From positions 330,656 to 394,655 of the forward strand of contig NW_019029019.1 in assembly GCF_002105155.1 (NCBI RefSeq): a stretch of DNA of 64,000 nucleotides, in the 5' to 3' direction. Within the stretch, counting starts at the first letter, position 1. Each line of letters opens with the position of its first letter. The DNA comes from Lobosporangium transversale. Lineage: Eukaryota; Mortierellomycota; Mortierellomycetes; Mortierellales; Mortierellaceae. The notes under the pieces were generated by a model, which made no database searches, was not told the origin of the DNA, and saw nothing but the letters and a program-made list of their open reading frames with translations. Position numbers and translations under genes: made by a program. Below are positions 39,701 to 51,014 of this stretch, piece after piece.

Positions 39701-40930
39701 AGAGAACCAAGTCCTCCTTGCTTGACGCCGAATGCAGCCAGTTTGAATTTTGTCGGTTTATCGCTATCGCCATCCTCTTTGTTTTCGATGAGTTTGACGT
39801 ACTGTTTTTGTTTTTGTTTTTGTATAGAATCACTACATTAGTTAGGATACCATGAAGTATTTTCCTTGTCGTACGGAATAATAAAAATAACCGTCAATAA
39901 TTTCAAATTATCCTGCATAAACCTTACATTGCTTGGGAAAACACCAATCCTGCCGTTCAGATCACCCTTCCACCATGCAGGATCACTCGAATCAAGAATG
40001 GTGACCACGCGGCCCGTCTCCAACGACAGTTCCCCAGACTCCTTTGCTTCGTAGTCATATTCCACGCGTGCAAGGACAGGTCCTGTGATCCATTATGATC
40101 GGGTGGAAAGGGGTTGGGAAGAAGGTTTAAGAGAAAGTTAAAAAAAGAACAGACGACGGTTAACGCTCTCTGCGCTGCTCATTCTTTTGTTTGGCTCAGG
40201 AACAATCATGTCATACATAATATATTCAATGTCATATTACATTACCTTCATTTTTAGGTGCTGCTGGTGCTTCCTCTGAGGCAGTAGGATCCTGTGTCTG
40301 CGCAGGTGCAGGTGCAGGTGCAGGTGCAGGTGCAGGTGCAGGTGCGGTTTCGGGTGCGGTTTCTTCCGAAGCTGCAGGAACTGAAGCAACTGGAACCGGA
40401 GCTGAGGCTGAGGTTGGGGCTGGGGCTGAAACCTCCTCCTCGTAGGGCTCTACAAACTGTAATGATCATGTAACGAAAAAAAAAAAAAAAAAAAAAAAAA
40501 AACGCATTAAGTTCAAATATTCTTTTTTTTTTTATAAAATGATCTTCCACCACATGAATTTAATGTAAAAACGCGTCTGTAATCCTTACATTAGATGGAA
40601 ACCAGCCAGCGCTGCCATCTTTTTCTTTCTCGCCCACCCACCATCCTTCATCCGTTTGGTCCGAAACGACAACAATGTCTCCAACCTCAAGGGTCAATTC
40701 ATCGTCTTTTTCGGCGCCATAAGAATGATGCGCAATGTAACGTGGAGCAGCTGTGTCGTCATTTCATCCAGCAGTACATTGTTCCAGGAATTAGTCATAA
40801 AACAGAATGGGAATAATTAATAACGAGTTAGAAATACACGATTTTCCCTTTACATGTTCTCTCTTTTTTCTCTTTCTCTTTTTTTTTTATATTCTAATAA
40901 TTCTGTTGCCGGGTGGGGTTATTTACGCAT
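36762..40930 (-). CDS. Three-SH3-domain adaptor with proline-rich linkers and C-terminal coiled coil
   Basis: Hand-built spliced model: 40930-40927, 40750-40590, 40456-40246, 40082-39928, 39801-39114, 39027-38977, 38841-37355, 37265-36762 (1086 residues, all phases kept). SH3-1: ALYDY-like RYIAHHSYGAEKDDELTL with DEGWWVG and GWFPSNFV. SH3-2: VEYDYEAKESGELSLETG with PAWWKG and GVFPSNYV. SH3-3: ALVMYEYTAQEDDEISL with DEGWWCG and GNFPSDFV. Linkers are Ala/Pro-rich, including an AHAP tandem repeat. The C-terminal 40 residues form a coiled coil (LELEIAKLRRWMTEELDRV). This layout resembles CIN85/CD2AP and partly Sla1, so a role at cortical actin or endocytic sites is likely. The first exon is only ATGC and is the weakest part. 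A TATAAAAGG box at 41050-41058 lies 120 bases upstream. Confidence 0.82.
39419..39590 (-). repeat. 12-bp coding minisatellite (Ala-His-Ala-Pro units)
   Basis: About fourteen copies of gcaggagcatga (plus strand) encode alternating APAH units in the SH3 gene. Because the unit length is a multiple of three, several other frames on both strands are open through it; these are not genes. Confidence 0.9.
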
Positions 40931-41201
40931 GCTATAGTCTTGATTCTACCGTGGCCTTATTGTGGAAAAAAGATGGTGATGAAAGAGGAAAACCGTTTAC
41001 AGGACTGTGTTCGTGGGTGTGGATGTGAACGTGAACGTGAATGCGTGTGCCTTTTATAATAATAAATAAAAAAACGATTAGGTATAGGATAAAGATGGCA
41101 GATAATTCATTAAGGGAGAAAAGATGTTCTTGAACCTGAAATTCCCCCACACTTTGCTCAAAAACTCAGCCCAAAAGATGTCACATGATCCCGTCTCCAG
41201 A

Positions 41202-42816
41202 TCATTTCTTTTGGTAGGGCTTTTTGCCTTTGTTGGGATGCTGGCCTTTTGGATTGCCTTTATGTTTTCCTCCTTCACTTGAACTAGCTACTGGCGTCGG
41301 TGGCTTCCATTTCTTGACCTTGTCCAACACACGTTGCACTATATCCCGTTCATCCGATCGTACAATAACGGCATTCCGCTTGTTTAAAGAGAGAGAAGAG
41401 TCATTAGGTCTTTTGAGCAAAGCCCTGTCATCCTGTATTGCGAAGGTATTTAGAAAATGTAGAATTTAGTAAGTATGCCGATTACACTTGGCTTGGCACT
41501 CCTAAGATACATGGTGTTTGTTCTCACAATTGAGATCTACCTTTGCTGTTGACGGATAAGTAGCCAGCTTGGATTCCAATAACTCTCTTAAACCCTTTTG
41601 CACTTCCACGGTGAGTTTTGTATTAGGAATCTTTTTGTTCTTCACCACTGTTTCTTTGAATTCGTCCAATGGCATCATCAGGATCTTGGCGCATCCAATT
41701 AATTCTTCGGGAATTTCGCCATCTGCCTCTAAAATAAAGTACCTAAGTACGAGAAGAAAGCGATAGGTAATGAGCATAAAGAAAATTGAATTCAGTCCAT
41801 TCATAGGATATAACAAAGAAAATACAAAAAAAAAAATAAAAAAAGCGCAATCCCTTACTCTTCCAACCCATCATACTCCAACAGCCACTCTACTTTCTCA
41901 TCCTTTCCAGCCTCATCCTGCTGTGTAAATTTGTTTATAACTAATTCACCACTAATCTCGGCAATGTTGTGTGGGTTGGGCACATCCACGAAGCCATACT
42001 TGCGTAATAGATCCGCATTACAGAGCTCGCCATAAGTATTATAGATTTGTTGACCAGCTTGAATATTCGCGATGGCTACCATTCTCAAACATTCTTTTTC
42101 ATGGAACAGTCGAGCGTTGTTGTGGCCGGTTTTGTGGTTTAACATATCTGCCATTGGAACCATGGATACGTTGATCTTCTCTTCATCTTCGTCATCATCA
42201 TCCATTTCTTCATCCATATCTCCGCCTTCCTCTTTATCTGTGGAAGGGGCAGTATCGTGAAAAGCATACGCCATGATCAATGAGCCCATACGATGAAAAA
42301 TTTGAATAAAAGTCGAGATTGCATTATCTTTCTTCGGATCCAAGTCCGGCTCACTGTTGTTTCCTGGGGAAGAGGTGAAGAGAGCACCGTTATCACTTAT
42401 AACGGGCCAAAGTTTCTCGTGGAAGGCAGCTTCTGCCTCTTGTTTTCCAATTTTGTCTATAGCTCCAGTCCCTTTCAATTCCAACAGCTCTTCTTCACTC
42501 CAGAACATTGGCGTAGAAAATTCAGTAGGAAGAATATCTAATACCAAATGAATCAAAATTGGACCAAAGTTGTTTTTGTTAATATTTCAAAGAAAAAGAA
42601 AAAAAAAATGGATTAAATCATTTAGATATATTACCAAAGTATGGCTTCCAAAGTGAGTCTGATCCACGGCAATACTCATAGATCATGCACAGCATCAAGG
42701 GATTCCAGCCTTCCATACTCGACAGATCAATCTTTTTTGAAAGTTCAGAGGTTAATGGAGAGAGAAGTAGATGCCGTGGAATTGAAAAGAGCTCCTCATT
42801 TTTCTGTCAAGAAGTG

Positions 42817-42847
<31 letters not shown>

Positions 42848-43066
42848 TATTGTTATTGACGTTGCAATGAATAGTCATGTCCCGGATAAATAAAAATAAA
42901 AAATTTTAATACTATCTCACCCTACTTTAATATCAGAAGAAGCGATTACACCACGACCAGCACCCTCTTCAGAGTAGTCCTGTAATGCTATGGAGGCAGA
43001 GACTTTGGCTCCATTGTCGTGGAGCCATGTGAGGAATGCAGCGTTGACTTGATCGAATGCAACCAT
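41202..43066 (-). CDS. SET-domain protein lysine methyltransferase, SETD6/Rkm4 type
   Basis: Five-exon model: 43066-42926, 42803-42635, 42537-41859, 41742-41541, 41432-41202 (473 residues, phases consistent). The N terminus has the split SET start (GAGRGVIASSDIK, FSIPRHLLLSP). After a long insert, the SET core reads VPMADMLNHKTGHNNARLF, and IYNTYGELCNADLLRKYGFVD carries the pseudo-knot YG motif and catalytic tyrosine. A Rubisco-LSMT-like substrate-binding domain and a Lys/Gly-rich tail (PNKGKKPYQKK) follow. Rkm4 monomethylates a large-subunit ribosomal protein in yeast and SETD6 targets nuclear proteins; which applies here cannot be told. An acidic insert (DEEMDDDDEDEE) precedes the SET core. 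Confidence 0.85.
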
Positions 43067-45825
43067 GATGGCGAATGCGAAGAAAAAAAAAAAAAAAAAA
43101 AAAGAAAGCTTTTAACTACAACAAGCCACATCCGGACACATGGAAACCGATCAAGGTTCAGGTCCAGAATTTGATTTATGCCTGCATTTCATCACTCAGG
43201 GTAAGCAAAATATTTGGCTTCCAATACATTCGAGTTTATTCAAAAAAACATATGGACTACTGACTAAACGGGGTGGGGAGCTACAATGTCAAAGTAAGTT
43301 CGATTTGACAAATTGATAGTTCAGGTACGCATTATGGTTTGGTTCTCCCCAAAGACATGTTACACTGCGTACCAAAGCTGTCACTATAATGAATGTCAGC
43401 TATTGCTTCGATGAACATTAAAAAGAAAATTATCTGTTGAATGATTGGTACTCTAGCCTTCATTCTCAAAAGAAGAGAGTTGACAGACAAGAGATATCCT
43501 CACACACAGTTCATCATGAGCAGGTCGCAAAAGGTGCCATACCATCAAATAGGTCTTTTCACAATCTCGCTAATCGGTTCGCACGATTGGAAGCTACCGG
43601 AACAGTTGAAGCTGCAGTTGAGACCGTCCTCCCTTTCCTTTTCGTTTTTTTTTTATTTTTTTTTTTAAAAAATATCTTGTCAAATGCGCATAAGGATTTA
43701 AAGTTTGGTACACTCGAAGCTTCGCCCAACCTTTAAGGACAACATTGATCTCCACTTTATTCGAAGACTTTTCGATCATGCATCATTGTCCTCTGAAATC
43801 CTATTGCTATTAAACCACTGTTATAAAGAAAAACGATACATAGGTTTTTTTTCTAGTCTTATCAGAAGTCTCTGAAAATTGAATTGATAAAACCTCAAAT
43901 CCTGACGTCCATATCGGACATTATCTGTTTATCAATTCTCGAATTGTCACCTATCATAAAGCAATCTTCATTTCCTGGAACGATAGCTTCTTCCAAAGTT
44001 GTGGCCGAGGACTCTAATCTATCAATTGAGCTGAGTCGTATGTATAGGAGACTCCTGTGGGGTGGTATATGAAACTGACACCTTTCGCTATTGCAGTTAT
44101 GAGAAATCCTTCAAAAAATGTAAAAAAAATAAAAAAAAAAAAAAAAAAAAAAAAACAAGAACCGAACAGGTTGATGGCGAGGCCTATACGTGGCTATCCT
44201 CAATCCAAACAAAAATACGTCTGTGATGTTGTCTGTGAAGTGCACGACATTTTTAGCGGCAGTCAATCAGGATCTGCCACTAACATATACCCACATGTTA
44301 TTCATGAATATTCTCCTCGTTCTCACGCTTCTTCACTTTTCTCTTCGCCTCATTTTTTGTTGTGCAGTAAACGCTCAAAAGTTAAACTTTGTTAAACCCG
44401 CCTTTCTCCAACTCCCTAAATATGCACAACCAAATTGGGAACTCAAAGGCGATCTCACCATCATGTCGTGAGAAGCGCCATAACGTTTCACGAGCCACAC
44501 CGTACGTTCGACTCAACGAACAGGGCTCCCCAAGGTATGAAAATATGGATCTGCTAACCTGGTTTGTGCATAGACTCTATACGACTAAAATATTTACGTT
44601 CACCTTTTTTTTTTTACTAATAATATTCTTCTCTTCCTCTATAACAACCATAGGAGTCCCTGTCGTTCAGATAAAGGGAGGCTCGCCTGCTGAGCCCGCA
44701 TCGCAGAGACAGAAAAGCAGGAAAAAAACAAAAAAGGCCTTGCAGAGCCGACGCAGGTCGATACAGCCTGAGCCACGCTCGAAGAAAAGGATCTCCATTG
44801 TTTATGTATCAAAAATCTAATTTAGTATTTTGCCCGAACCATAAACCAACTTCCTTTTATGTAGGGCACAGTAGGACACAGCAAACAATGGCGTCCTCAC
44901 TTCGACAGCTAGCATGCTGTTTATTATCTCTGGGAATCCAGCTTTTTCATTCCCACCATTCACCTTCACGGCAGAGACCCAATCTGTCGCCGTCCAACAC
45001 ATCTACTCTGCCAACATTTTACTTTGGAGCAGCCTCTTCACTCACCCCATTTTCTTTCGTCTTTGAAACCCCAATCACATTATCACTGGAATACGTTTCT
45101 AGACCTCAATCAAGAGGTGGAAGGCGATATAAAAAAAATAAACAAAGTAAATAAAGGATGATGTGCATTATCAATTCCTTCATGCTTCTTCTTTTTAGAA
45201 TTGCTATGAAGTGTCTACTAGTATTACAAGGGCATAGAAAAACTTAAAGTAAAGAGTATTACGGTAGTTGGCAGCCGGAAGCGCCTCGAAGGAACATGAC
45301 GTTTATGTACATTGTCATCCTGGTCTCAAATTCTGAGTGTAGAACTGGCTCTTCTTCGTCCATGTTCACTTTGGGCAGCCTGCGACTCATAGATCACTCA
45401 TACCAAATAGCGCTCCAGCAACGAACGATCTGGAGTCGTTTTGGCCAGAAGTGCAATGTAAAAGCTACAGTCTTCTGACCTATTTATGAGTTATTGGTGC
45501 TTGACCCAGTATAAGGTTTTCTCGATGCTGATATTGATATCAAAGCTTAGGCCAGTGTTGCCTGTCTATCATATTCTGAGTTATTACAAAATGATAGTAG
45601 TGATTTCAATACTAAAGATGTCCTGTGTGCGAGGCGCGTAATTTCCAGTTCAATGAAGGGAGAAGGACTGGATAGTAGATGGTCAGTCGGATGCAGTGGG
45701 CCGAAAGCCCGTTTTATGCCCAAAGATTAGTCCATAGCTTCCACAGAGAATTAAATAAGTTGGCTAAGCTTTATTAAAAAGATGTAAAGAGGAATAGTGA
45801 GAAAGTCTGAAATACAGATACGTAG
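43067..45825. other. Long region without a confident gene
   Basis: It has A/T runs (43083, 43645, 44128) and one weak candidate: an ATG near 44308 starts a hydrophobic signal-peptide-like stretch (MNILLVLTLLHFSLRLIFCC) followed by about 30 residues and a stop. A Lys/Arg-rich open stretch ending at 44820 could be a later exon, but no phase-correct junction between them was found. Otherwise nothing is recognised. Confidence 0.4.
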
Positions 45826-46566
45826 CTACTTCTTAATGGCTTTGTAGATTAGGTAAGGCGGTCCCCAGACAGGTGATGTGAGTACAGCGAGCGTAGCGAC
45901 AGTATAAATGAGGATCTGCTCCCCAATGGTCTGGAATTCTTCTTCAGTGATCTTGATATCTTGGACATCTCGTACTTCTTGTTTCACAATCTTGTCAAGC
46001 ATATTCTTGAGTGGCTCCAAATCAGGGAGATCTCCTTCATCTTGGTCTTCGATCACAATCACACGGTCCGTCCTGACAATCGCTTGAGTGTATTCGTGGA
46101 TTCTGTTGACCAAGGTTTCTATACACTCTCGTGTGGCATAGTGTTGCATATTTCGTCTTTTGACCTGGTTAACAATTAAAAGGATCTCAAATCTGGGTGT
46201 CAATGCCTGATTGACCTTTTGAATCAGGAGCATGTCGGAGCGCTGGATCCTTCCGTTGTGATCCATCACAATGATTCCAATCTTGAGTGGCTTTCGGTTT
46301 TTCTTTCCAAGTTTAAGCGCTTCAGTGATTTCTTCTGCGTTGCGCCTCGTTGCGACCAGATCTGGCTCAATCAGACCCGGTGCATCAACCATGAGAATAT
46401 TTTGGCCATTAATGTCGACGATTTGTTGCTGTACTTGCGTCGTCACTCCGCCGCCATGCATTGCGAACCCCGATTCAAAATTTGCCCCGAGATGGTTGGC
46501 GATATAGCTCTTCCCAGTCCCTGGATTGCCAGTGATGAATAGGACACAGCTGACATCGTCTCTCAT
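45826..46566 (-). CDS. AIG1-like GTPase, copy 1
   Basis: The protein is 246 residues from the ATG at 46566. G1/P-loop: FITGNPGTGKSYIANHLGANF. G2: a threonine in GGGVTTQV. G3: LMVDAPGLIEPD. A conserved IIVMDHNGRIQRSDMLLIQKV helix follows, then a G4-like LLIVNQVKRRN in place of NKxD. The order and spacing match the AIG1/GIMAP branch of TRAFAC GTPases. The C terminus has a hydrophobic stretch (YTVATLAVLTSPVWGPPYLI) and a basic end, which suggests a membrane tail anchor. It is divergent from copy 2, with about 610 bases between the two starts. The fungal function is unknown. Confidence 0.85.
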   Translation of the reverse strand: MRDDVSCVLFITGNPGTGKSYIANHLGANFESGFAMHGGGVTTQVQQQIVDINGQNILMVDAPGLIEPDLVATRRNAEEITEALKLGKKNRKPLKIGIIVMDHNGRIQRSDMLLIQKVNQALTPRFEILLIVNQVKRRNMQHYATRECIETLVNRIHEYTQAIVRTDRVIVIEDQDEGDLPDLEPLKNMLDKIVKQEVRDVQDIKITEEEFQTIGEQILIYTVATLAVLTSPVWGPPYLIYKAIKK

Positions 46567-47180
46567 GATTGTGATATATTATGCGGTGACTCCACTGGTT
46601 AATATGGGAAAACGATAAGATTGCAATAAAGGAGAAAGAAAAAAATAACAATAAATTGGACTGGGTTTGATGTTCCTAGGCCTTAATGCGTCTATTTATT
46701 TCGTCCATTTGCTTCGCCAGCCAATTACACTTTTTTTTTTCTTGCTTCGCCATCTGCACATTGGATGGCTCTTCGCCCTTGGCCGCAAAGTGGACAGTGG
46801 GATAAAATAAACAATATCCCTTGAACTTTAACCTGGTAATCATGCAAAAAAAAGCTCAAAGCTTGCCAGCTGAGCCTAAACCAATTAAATCTAGGCCCTT
46901 CGCCGCTTATTTTTCAAGATATAAACATTGATAGATGGTGAAGCACTTGATGACAGCAATACTTCCAATGGACAACATACTTGTGGCGAAGTGATGAACA
47001 ATACAAAAAAAGTGCCTTGAGTAATGTTGCATGGGTTAGAACACAGCAGTTTGGATGCCCAGAAAGCTACGACTTAAAAAAAAAGGTTAAAAGGCGCCTC
47101 CTGGCCGCTTTATTACTTACTTAAACTTCTCTTTTATTAATATCACTGTTGCAATCTTTAACGCCCTTTTAACAGTAAAA
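46567..47180. promoter_or_regulatory. Divergent promoter region of AIG1-like copies 1 and 2
   Basis: The region holds GCTTCGCCA at 46711-46719 and 46744-46752, CTTCGCC at 46771, CTTCGCCG at 46898 and the reverse form TGGCGAAG at 46984-46991. The same word occurs upstream of copies 3 and 4 and of the zf-3CxxC genes. No other gene lies here. Confidence 0.5.
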
Positions 47181-47906
47181 ATGACCAATGTCGACTATGC
47201 TCTCTTCATCACTGGCAATCCCGGATCTGGCAAAAGCTTCATCGCCAACAATCTTGGGGCGAATTTTCGGACTGGCTTCTCAATGCATGGCGGTGGTGTG
47301 ACGACCGAAGTCCAGAGCGCGGAGGTTACCATTGAATCACAGCGTGTCCTTTTAGTCGATGCGCCAGGCTTGATCGAAGCTGATTACCAGGCGACTCAAC
47401 GTAATGCAGGAATGATCACTGATGCTCTTGGTATCAGTCGACACACCCCTTGCAAGATTGGTGTCATTGTCACTGACCACAATGGTCGGATCCAACAAGC
47501 TGACCTGCTCCTGATTAAGAAGGTCCATGAGGCATTGACACCCGCATTTGAATTTCTACTCATTGTGAACCAGATCAGACGACGGAACATCACCAACTAT
47601 GCGACCCGAGAGTGCTTAACAGCTTTAGTCCAAACTATCCAGAGCCGCACAGGAGCCGACGTGAGAATCGATCGAGTGATCGCAATAGCCGATTTTGAAC
47701 CAGAGCAGCGCCCAGATATGGCTCCTCTTATCCGAATGTTGGGCTCTATAAACCAGCAATCTGCTGAGGACGTCAAGCCAATTGTGATTTCAACTGAAGA
47801 GCATCAGTCACTTGGAGAGAAGATACTGTTTTACGTTTATCGCACGCTCAAGATTATTGCGAGCCTTGCGGGCCCAATGCTAATGATTGGCCAAATGATC
47901 ATGTAG
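47181..47906 (+). CDS. AIG1-like GTPase, copy 2
   Basis: The 241-residue paralogue has P-loop TGNPGSGKSFIANNLGANF, GGGVTTEV, LLVDAPGLIEADY, IVTDHNGRIQQADLLLIKKV and LLIVNQIRRRN in the same order as copy 1. The final 30 residues are hydrophobic (VYRTLKIIASLAGPMLMIG), again a possible membrane tail. The start is the first ATG after the T-rich leader and aligns with the other copies. All nucleotide-contact motifs seem intact. Confidence 0.86.
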   Translation: MTNVDYALFITGNPGSGKSFIANNLGANFRTGFSMHGGGVTTEVQSAEVTIESQRVLLVDAPGLIEADYQATQRNAGMITDALGISRHTPCKIGVIVTDHNGRIQQADLLLIKKVHEALTPAFEFLLIVNQIRRRNITNYATRECLTALVQTIQSRTGADVRIDRVIAIADFEPEQRPDMAPLIRMLGSINQQSAEDVKPIVISTEEHQSLGEKILFYVYRTLKIIASLAGPMLMIGQMIM

Positions 47907-48439
47907 TTCATGTCATGGAAATCAAGAATTTTTCTCCTTTCCATTCCAAATACATTACCACGAATTTATAGTTATCTCATTTTCATCAATTTCTTTTATT
48001 AAAAAATAAATAAATAAAGCTATTTAGTGCTTTATTTAATAGTTGCAATAAAACAGTGATTCTAATCTCTAAGGATCTACATATACCTTAGTAGCTATTT
48101 AAAACCCTCAGCGTTGAGACGAGGGATCGCTAAAGTGGGGAGATATGGACTGCTGCTACAGTAAAAGTGCAAAGAGCAAACGTCTCATGCGTAATAATGA
48201 TGCTCCCAGCATTGCAACTTATGCTCCATAGGATCCTTATTTGGCCAACCACCCGCACCCTCTGACATGGCTACCAATCGTCCTCCACTGATGCTGGCTC
48301 TTGAGTCTATTGTATTAATTAAAGTGAGACAGTCATCGGATACGTGATGCCGTATATTCCGCCGCTTGACTTAGTTTACAATCAGCAGAGTGCAGAGTTC
48401 AAAGTTAATATATTCTGTTCAACCCTCAATACTCAAGAG
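47907..48439. other. Intergenic region, nothing recognised
   Basis: AT-rich 3' region of copy 2 (AATAAATAAATAAAG near 48005) and unassigned DNA up to the AIG1 relic. Confidence 0.5.
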
Positions 48440-48684
48440 GTCGCCTGCATATTTGGTATCGCCACTAGATCGGCCTCTGTCAACCCAAGAGCATCCATAA
48501 GGAGCAAACGTTCCTCATTTATCATCATCCTTTGTTTCTAGATGTTTGTCGTCATGGCTTCGCCACCACCTATTCCAAGTCCCGAGAGGGACCTGCGTCT
48601 AGGTTGTTAACGATATTGCTCTTGCCGACGTCAAGATTGCCAGTAATGAATAACGCACAACTGATATCTATTAACCCTAAAGTC
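48440..48684 (-). pseudogene. AIG1-like GTPase relic
   Basis: On the minus strand the start reads GLIDISCALFITGNLDVGKSNIVNNL, given here as two parts: ISCALFITGN and LDVGKSNIVNNLDAG. It is a recognisable copy of the family N terminus with its P-loop altered from NPGTGKS to NLDVGKS. A stop follows after PSRDLE. Further on, another frame gives LLMDALGLTEADLVA, the decayed G3 region (DAPGLIEADL in the intact genes). The rest is gone. It lies head-to-head with copy 3. Confidence 0.78.
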
Positions 48685-49097
48685 GAGTTTTTAAAAAATG
48701 CCTCGCCATCACCCCTGAAAACCTTATATTGGTTTTTTTGAAAACAAACAAACAAACAAACGGAATTGTTTGTTGCTTCGCCTACTTCGCCAACAATATG
48801 TGACAGGTTTTCCAGCCTGTATAATTCATGCAAATGAAATCTTGGGGTTTTCCCCTCAGTCAATAATGTAACATGGGTCAACTCTCTAAGGGATGGGTAG
48901 TATGGCGAAGTAAGTTTGATTGATATTTATTCAGTTACAAATGAATAAAGCATGCATTCAATGGAGCGAAGAAAGCATCTGAAAGGGAAACTTTTTTCTC
49001 TTCTCTTTTTTATATAACTAGATAAAATATCAATCCTTTTTGTTCTTCTATCACAGTTGCCCTGAATTATCCTATACAATAAATACAATAAAAAAAA
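48685..49097 (+). promoter_or_regulatory. Upstream region of AIG1-like copy 3
   Basis: It holds GCTTCGCC at 48775 directly followed by ACTTCGCCA at 48784-48792, and the reverse TGGCGAAG at 48903-48910. An AT-rich leader with an A run precedes the ATG at 49098. Confidence 0.5.
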
Positions 49098-50735
49098 ATG
49101 AATAGTATTTCATCCAAATATACCTTATTCGTAACTGGAAACCCTGGGTCCGGGAAGAGCTTCATTGCCAACCATCTTGGCGCACACTTCCCTTCAGGCT
49201 TCTCAGACCATGGCGGGGGCTACACTACTGAATTACATACAGAAAACGTTCCAATCGATGAAGACGAAGTACTTATGGTCGATGCACCAGGCTTGATTGA
49301 AGCAAACTATAAAACAACTGTAAAGAATGCGACGTTGATCACACGTGCGCTCAACAAGGGCCAGTCTGAGGAGTATGGCCAGCAGATCCCCTACAAGATC
49401 GGTATCGTCATCACAGACACAAATGGACGCATCCAGCCGGCAGACATGCTCTTAGTCAGGAAGTTGTATGAAGCACTGACTCCTAAGCCTGAATTTATGT
49501 TGATCATCAACCAAGTCAGAAAGAGTAACCTTCATAAAGTGATGTCGGAAGAGTACCAGCGCAACCTAATTACGACGATCAGAGAAAAGACAGGTGCCAC
49601 TATTCGTTCGGAGCATATTGTAACAATTGCCGATCTCCCTGATGACGAACAGGTTGACCTCAAACAGTTGAAAGAGGTCCTGAGTAAAATTGATGCAATT
49701 TCTGTGAAAGTAAGCCCAATTACGATCACTAAAGATGAATTTGATACCATCCTGAACATGGACCAGCCCCATGGATTCACAGCCACCAATAACATTCCTC
49801 AACAAGCGCTTCGGCTCCCCAAAGTATCTCGATTTTTACAACCTATAAAACCTATAAAGAAACTTTTGCAGCTCGAAAAACCTAAACAGGCAAGCTTCGA
49901 TCTACGTTTGCATTGATTATTGGTATACACAAAATAGTGAGATACTTACTTATTTTTTTTGTTGTGATATCAGGATAAGGCTTCTAAAATCTCTAATCCG
50001 GTCAACGAGGGGTCTCGGAAAAATTTCGATAGGCACTTTGGGCCGAACGAGCCGGTAGTATCCAATTCGGGTACTAATGGACCACCGTCTCATATCCATG
50101 GATACTCTAACCCAGCTCCACCAATAAACCAATCCCATACTTCATATCATGATAAGCCCCAACCTCAGCCTCCATTATCTGATATCAGTAATATACCTGC
50201 ATATCGGCAACAAGGAGCGGGGCCGCAATCATTTGACTATCAATCTTGTGCGACGTCGCTTAGTTCGACAAATGTACATGTCCTAATAACTTCTGGCGCA
50301 GCAAAGATCCACCCCACAACACCTTATGACGTAGCAGGCGTCCAACCTCAAGCATCTTTTGGTATGGCAGAATCCCTGCCCGAAGTGACTTCTGGCTTAA
50401 TAAATGCACCGCATCATGTACCTCCTAGCGAAATAAGTCAACAGTCTCTGGCGTCCCTTGACACAGTAGATCACTTATCACCCCAATCGCCTGCTGTGAT
50501 AGATTTCCAGTCTGCCGCGGTAGGCCACCAGCCCTTGGTGTCCCCTTGCGAAGCAAACAACCAGTATTTAGACCCTATAGTTGCAGTAGACCACCGGACT
50601 GTTGAAACAAAACCTACCAACTGCGGTAGTAGTCATCTAGAGCAACCAATTGACATAGCTTCAGACGCACCCTTACAGGCCCCGATGGCACCGCAAGTAG
50701 TTGAAGATGTCGAATATATAGACGTCGTAGATTAG
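49098..50735 (+). CDS. AIG1-like GTPase, copy 3, with spliced Pro/Ser/Gln-rich tail
   Basis: Exon 1 (49098-49889) holds the GTPase domain: TGNPGSGKSFIANHLGAHF, GGGYTTEL, LMVDAPGLIEANY, TDTNGRIQPADMLLVRKL, LIINQVRKSN. Unspliced translation stops at 49916 (272 residues). A predicted intron 49890-49973 (84 bases) with a GC donor (AAACAG|GCAAGC) and a T-rich acceptor (gatatcag) joins in phase 0 to a 253-codon open stretch ending at 50735, giving 517 residues. The added tail is rich in Pro, Ser, Gln and His and replaces the hydrophobic tail of the other copies. The long open frame after the acceptor, in exactly the matching phase, is the main support. Intron retention would yield the short form. 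Confidence 0.72.
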
Positions 50736-51014
50736 TTGGTATAAGTGCACTTTATCAACTGAAAGCATATGTACCATTTGTATCAATAAAAGCTAATGGT
50801 ACAGACTCAACATGTAGGCTTGGGGAAGCTCTTGCTATATACGAAGAGATTACTAAGTCTTGAAGCCTGAAAATTGTAATTTACAGTATAAAAGCTTGTT
50901 CGCCACTGCCTGATAGCTCCTTCAAGATCTAAAAGATTTTATTCGATTTCATTCCAAGGAAAAATAAAAAAAGAAATCTGTAGTGACAGTGCTGGCAACA
51001 TGCACTTCCTGACC

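Noticed and set aside
39391-39855. Plus-strand frame with long EHEQ or SRSM repeats
   Set aside because: It is the reverse reading of the 12-bp APAH minisatellite in the SH3 gene. The spliced minus-strand model keeps phase and carries SH3 domains.
44798-45154. 118-codon frame with a hydrophobic start
   Set aside because: Start context and composition are ordinary, no family resemblance is seen, and no splice-compatible partner was found; kept only as part of the unassigned region.
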